Below, piece by piece: positions 63,390-64,000 of a stretch of DNA of 64,000 bases. The stretch is taken from positions 1 to 64,000 of the forward strand of contig JAFAFA010000036.1 of assembly GCA_023423695.1 (NCBI GenBank), in the 5' to 3' direction. A program made the position numbers and the translations under genes. The stretch's first letter is position 1. Every line of letters begins with the position of its first letter. Under the pieces are notes generated by a model. That model made no database searches. It was not told the DNA's origin and worked only from the letters and a program-made list of their open reading frames with translations. The stretch is from Pseudomonadota bacterium (GTDB lineage Bacteria; Pseudomonadota; Alphaproteobacteria; Azospirillales; Azospirillaceae).

Positions 63390-64000
63390 TCACCCGCCGG
63401 CCACTGCCGACACCCGCAGGCGCAGCGGCTCGTCCGGCCGCAGCGATACCTGCATGACCGGCCGCGGCGGCGTCGTGCCTGAAGGGACCGAGAAGGCGAA
63501 GCGTTGCAGCATCATCGCTGCCACCACCGTTATTTCGGTCATCGCCAGATGCTGCCCCAGGCAGACGCGCGGACCGGCCCCGAACGGCAGATAGGCCCCG
63601 CGCGGAATCGGAGGCGCATCGGATGCGAAGCGCTCCGGCCGGAAGGCGAGCGGATCGGCGAACCAGCGCGGATCATGCTGCATCGCCTGCACCGGCAGCA
63701 GGAACAGGGTGCGGGCGGGGAACCGCCAGCCGCCCAGCGTGATCGGCTGGGTGGAGCGGCGGGTGCTGAGCACCGGTGCCGCCGGATAGAGGCGCATGGT
63801 CTCCTGGATCGTCAGCGTCAGGTACGGCAGTTCCGCCAGCCTTTCGGCCGTCGGCTCCTGCCCCATCAGCACACGGCGCACCTCGTCCCGCGCCGCGGTC
63901 TGCGCCGAGGGGTTCGCGGCCACGCACCACGCCCACCAGATCAGCGTGGCCGCCGTGGTTTCGTGACCGGCCAGGAAGATCGTCATGCACTCGTCCCGCA
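63390..64000 (-). CDS. Cytochrome P450, C-terminal part (truncated by the window edge)
   Basis: The last 200 or so residues of a P450 monooxygenase; the frame runs on past 64000, so the start is outside. It contains the I-helix AGHETT, the ExxR motif in QETMRLYP, the FRPERF segment and the haem loop FGAGPRVCLGQHLA with the thiolate cysteine. It converges with the RlmL-like gene with only a 4-bp gap. Substrate unknown. Confidence 0.92.
   Translation of the reverse strand, partial: RDECMTIFLAGHETTAATLIWWAWCVAANPSAQTAARDEVRRVLMGQEPTAERLAELPYLTLTIQETMRLYPAAPVLSTRRSTQPITLGGWRFPARTLFLLPVQAMQHDPRWFADPLAFRPERFASDAPPIPRGAYLPFGAGPRVCLGQHLAMTEITVVAAMMLQRFAFSVPSGTTPPRPVMQVSLRPDEPLRLRVSAVAGG

Overview
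The window is a GC-rich (roughly two-thirds G+C by eye) chromosomal or chromid segment of an alphaproteobacterium. The closest fit is the Azospirillum/Rhodospirillales group. This is inferred from gene content: a general L-amino-acid ABC transporter (AapJQMP type), an ScfR-type regulator divergent from isocitrate lyase, OxyR divergent from ahpC/ahpF, a protocatechuate (pca) pathway, a gluconate-type TRAP system, three methyl-accepting chemotaxis proteins and cheD. It is also inferred from a family of palindromic intergenic repeats. No rRNA, tRNA, CRISPR array, integrase or insertion sequence was recognised.

Layout. 0-2.9 kb: Zur-type zinc import (znuA divergent from znuCB, with a palindromic operator between), then a possible tiny hydrophobic peptide gene with a very structured leader. 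3-9.2 kb: dapB, a REC-DUF3369-HD-GYP response regulator, a LysE-type exporter, a membrane GH17 glucan enzyme and ferredoxin-NADP reductase. 9.4-15.5 kb: ScfR-like regulator and aceA, a DJ-1/PfpI-like protein lacking its nucleophilic cysteine, and a chemoreceptor. 15.7-20.4 kb: tyrC, oxyR, ahpC, ahpF. 20.6-30 kb: hypothetical proteins, an EEP nuclease/phosphatase-fold protein, cheD, a PBP4-type dacB, an FHA protein, an MFS exporter, an HTH protein with a Pro/Ala/Glu tail and a HisKA_2-type histidine kinase. 30.2-36.6 kb: aapJQMP, an OmpR-type regulator and a diverged AapJ paralogue.

36.6-38.5 kb is strikingly different. It is an AT-rich island carrying two overlapping genes for membrane proteins that I do not recognise, placed between two ordinary GC-rich loci. 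This is the best candidate for an undescribed system.

38.5-50.6 kb is a catabolic locus: a branched-chain-type ABC transporter (livFGMH plus a binding protein) divergent from pcaIJF-DCBHG. The two 15-bp palindromes in the divergent promoter resemble PcaR (IclR-family) boxes, so the transporter probably imports an aromatic acid feeding the beta-ketoadipate pathway. 50.8-60.2 kb holds two chemoreceptors flanking a gluconate module (dctP-dctM-dctQ-gntK on the minus strand, a LacI-type gntR divergent, two LacI-type operators between). 60.5-64 kb: an SDR dehydrogenase with its own upstream palindrome, a small secreted protein, an RlmL-like methyltransferase and a cytochrome P450 cut by the window edge.

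Intergenic regions repeatedly carry one family of C/G-rich palindromes, often inside operons (between aapJ and aapQ, livH and the binding protein, pcaF and pcaD). Two copies share an almost identical branched insert of about 80 bp.
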